Part shown: positions 14,318-15,317 of the stretch, piece by piece | Numbering within the stretch: position 1 is the first letter of the stretch | Layout of the letters: each line of letters begins with the position of its first letter | From: CAYRFU01 sp964423525 | Lineage (GTDB): Bacteria; Vulcanimicrobiota; Xenobia; Xenobiales; JADMJV01 | Direction of reading: 5' to 3' | Assembly: GCA_964423525.1 (NCBI GenBank) | Contig: CAYRFU010000177.1 | Span: 1-15,317 of the forward strand | Length of the DNA: 15,317 nucleotides | The notes under the pieces: generated by a model | The model's database searches: none | The model's input: the letters and a program-made list of their open reading frames with translations, nothing else | Told to the model about the DNA's origin: nothing | Program-made: the position numbers and the translations under genes

Positions 14318-15013
14318 ATGCGATTTGAGCCGATAGAACGCCTAGAGGAAGTCGCTTCCACCAACGACTATCTGCTGGAGTTAGCCCGCCAGGGGGCCGC
14401 CACCGGCACCACCGTCGTGGCCCAGCGCCAAACCCGCGGCAAAGGTCGGCTCGGCCGAGCCTGGCACTCCCCTGAGGGGGGGCTATGGGTTTCCACCCTC
14501 CTGCGACCGGAGAACCCTGCCGGGGTCACCCTGATGGGTGCGCTTGCAAGCTGTCTCACTCTGGAGTCTCTTGGTTTTGAGCCCAAGATCCGCTGGCCCA
14601 ATGATCTAACCCTGGAAGGTCGGAAGGTGGCTGGAGTGCTGGGAGAAACCCGTCTGTCGGGGGCGCGCTGCGAATTCGTGGTCCTGGGGCTGGGGCTCAA
14701 CATTCACCAAACCGAATTCACCAACGAACTCAAATCGCTGGCAACCAGTCTGGCCCAGCACAGCTCTCAACCGCCCCAGCGGGAAACCGTTCTCGAGGGC
14801 TACCTCCACCAACTGAGTCAGCTCGTGAATCGCTCGGTCGAGCAGTTAGTAGAGGAGTGTCGACCCCGGCTCGAGCTGGTCGGTCGCCGGGTCACTCTGG
14901 AGCTGGGCGAGGAAAAGCTCGAGGGGACCTTTCAGGGTCTCGACCCCGATGGAGGTCTCATTCTCGAAGGGGGTCGCACCTTCTACTCTGTTGACCGTCT
15001 CCGACCCGCCTGA
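14318..15013 (+). CDS. birA: Biotin-[acetyl-CoA carboxylase] ligase without HTH domain
   Basis: This enzyme activates biotin as biotinyl-5'-AMP and attaches it to the biotin carrier of acetyl-CoA carboxylase and related enzymes. The 231-residue protein has VASTNDYL (12-19), the biotin/AMP loop TRGKGRLGRAWHSPEGGLW (39-57), IRWPNDL (91-97), KVAGVLGE with Lys103 (103-110) and VVLGLGLNIH (121-130). A small C-terminal SH3-like domain (about 185-231) ends with FYSVDRLRP. The N-terminal winged-helix DNA-binding domain of E. coli BirA is absent, so this is the non-repressor (class I) type. Start is ATG at 14318, with GGAGG at 14308-14312 and only two bases after the preceding stop, so it is probably coupled to it. 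The gene symbol is used for function only, since it lacks the repressor part. Confidence 0.95.
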   Translation: MRFEPIERLEEVASTNDYLLELARQGAATGTTVVAQRQTRGKGRLGRAWHSPEGGLWVSTLLRPENPAGVTLMGALASCLTLESLGFEPKIRWPNDLTLEGRKVAGVLGETRLSGARCEFVVLGLGLNIHQTEFTNELKSLATSLAQHSSQPPQRETVLEGYLHQLSQLVNRSVEQLVEECRPRLELVGRRVTLELGEEKLEGTFQGLDPDGGLILEGGRTFYSVDRLRPA

Positions 15014-15047
15014 AGGAGGAGTTCTAGCCGCTTCGAACGCCCCCGTA

Positions 15048-15191
15048 ATGTCGGTCTATAAAATGACAGAGATTGTTGGCACCTCCGAGCAGAGCTTTCA
15101 AGAGGCCACCGAGCGGGCCATCTCGGCCGCTTCCCAGTCGGTGGCGTGTTGTCAATCAGCGACGACCGTCACTGCTTCTTTCCTTGGTTGA
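15048..15191 (+). pseudogene. Truncated dodecin-like gene
   Basis: The first 30 or so residues match dodecin: MSVYKMTEIVGTSEQSF and EATERAISAASQSV reproduce the first strand and the helix of that small flavin- or CoA-binding shell protein. After SV the match stops: the frame reads ACCQSATTVTASFLG and ends, giving 47 residues where dodecins have about 65-75. The strand hairpin that carries the ligand-stacking Trp and the Gln is missing. I read the other two frames downstream and did not find the missing half, so this looks like a fusion to unrelated DNA or a deletion rather than a single frameshift. AGGAGG at 15014-15019 is about 28 bases from the ATG, too far for normal initiation, which also fits decay. 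A genuine short dodecin variant remains possible. Confidence 0.6.
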
Positions 15192-15234
15192 GCTATTGTG
15201 TGTTTTAACACGGAGAGCGCGGAGACCAGGAGAG

Positions 15235-15317
15235 ATGAAGTTTGAGGGAATTACGGTTGTCATCGAGGTCAAAGCCACCTCCAGAATCGAGGCTGTGCAC
15301 CAAGCTCAGCTCCTATC
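15235..15317 (+). CDS. Start of an unidentified gene, cut by the window end
   Basis: An ATG at 15235 with AGGAG two bases upstream and a wider purine-rich AGACCAGGAGAG context. The 27 visible codons read MKFEGITVVIEVKATS then RIEAVHQAQLL, a beta strand followed by a helix. Such starts occur in many small alpha/beta proteins and no family can be named from this much. The frame is also open upstream of the ATG with no better start. It may be a second gene of the region after birA or a start exposed by the rearrangement of the dodecin-like gene. Confidence 0.5.
   Translation, partial: MKFEGITVVIEVKATSRIEAVHQAQLL

Noticed and set aside
15200..15211. GTGTTTTAACAC near-palindrome after the truncated dodecin, as a terminator
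   Set aside because: The stem would be only four pairs, AT-rich, and without a T-run.

Overview
The window carries bacterial chromosomal DNA, moderately GC-rich, with densely packed genes, frequent GTG starts and clear Shine-Dalgarno sites (GGAGG, AAGGAGGAG, AAAGGAG). Nothing in it fixes the phylum. The short single-core EF-Ts, the class II (B12-dependent) ribonucleotide reductase, the stand-alone arginine deiminase and several orphan small proteins would fit an uncultivated or poorly sampled lineage. That is inference, not identification. There are no tRNA or rRNA genes, CRISPR arrays, insertion sequences or phage genes.

Layout. (1) 2-429: the 3' end of a class II ribonucleotide reductase gene, closed by a strong intrinsic terminator. 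(2) 537-3940, minus strand: an arginine deiminase, a CNNM/CorC-type membrane protein with CBS domains, and an orphan His-rich membrane protein. (3) 4021-12061, plus strand: the classic translation, envelope and isoprenoid block rpsB-tsf-pyrH-frr-(orf66)-uppS-cdsA-dxr-rseP, driven by a near-consensus sigma70-type promoter in front of rpsB. It is interrupted only by a small two-helix membrane-protein gene on the minus strand between tsf and pyrH. (4) 12062-13258, minus strand: a response regulator fused to a PP2C/RsbU-type phosphatase, meeting rseP tail-to-tail with no gap. (5) 13335-15013, plus strand: a divergent Sua5/YciO/YrdC-family protein and a biotin-protein ligase without an HTH domain. 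(6) 15048-15317: a dodecin-like gene that loses its second half, then the start of an unidentified gene with a good ribosome-binding site.

How the genes work together. RpsB, EF-Ts and Frr serve translation. PyrH makes UDP for nucleic acids and cell-wall precursors. Dxr feeds the MEP pathway, and UppS turns its product into undecaprenyl diphosphate. CdsA makes CDP-diacylglycerol for phospholipids. RseP cleaves membrane proteins within the bilayer. Tight spacing and ATGA overlaps (uppS/cdsA, cdsA/dxr) point to co-translation.

No new multigene defence or mobile system is visible. The most unusual signals are an RseP with an inserted segment of about 70 residues and three PDZ-like regions, a Sua5-like protein with an altered nucleotide-binding motif, a truncated dodecin, three orphan small genes, and an rpsB leader hairpin capped by a GNRA-type tetraloop.
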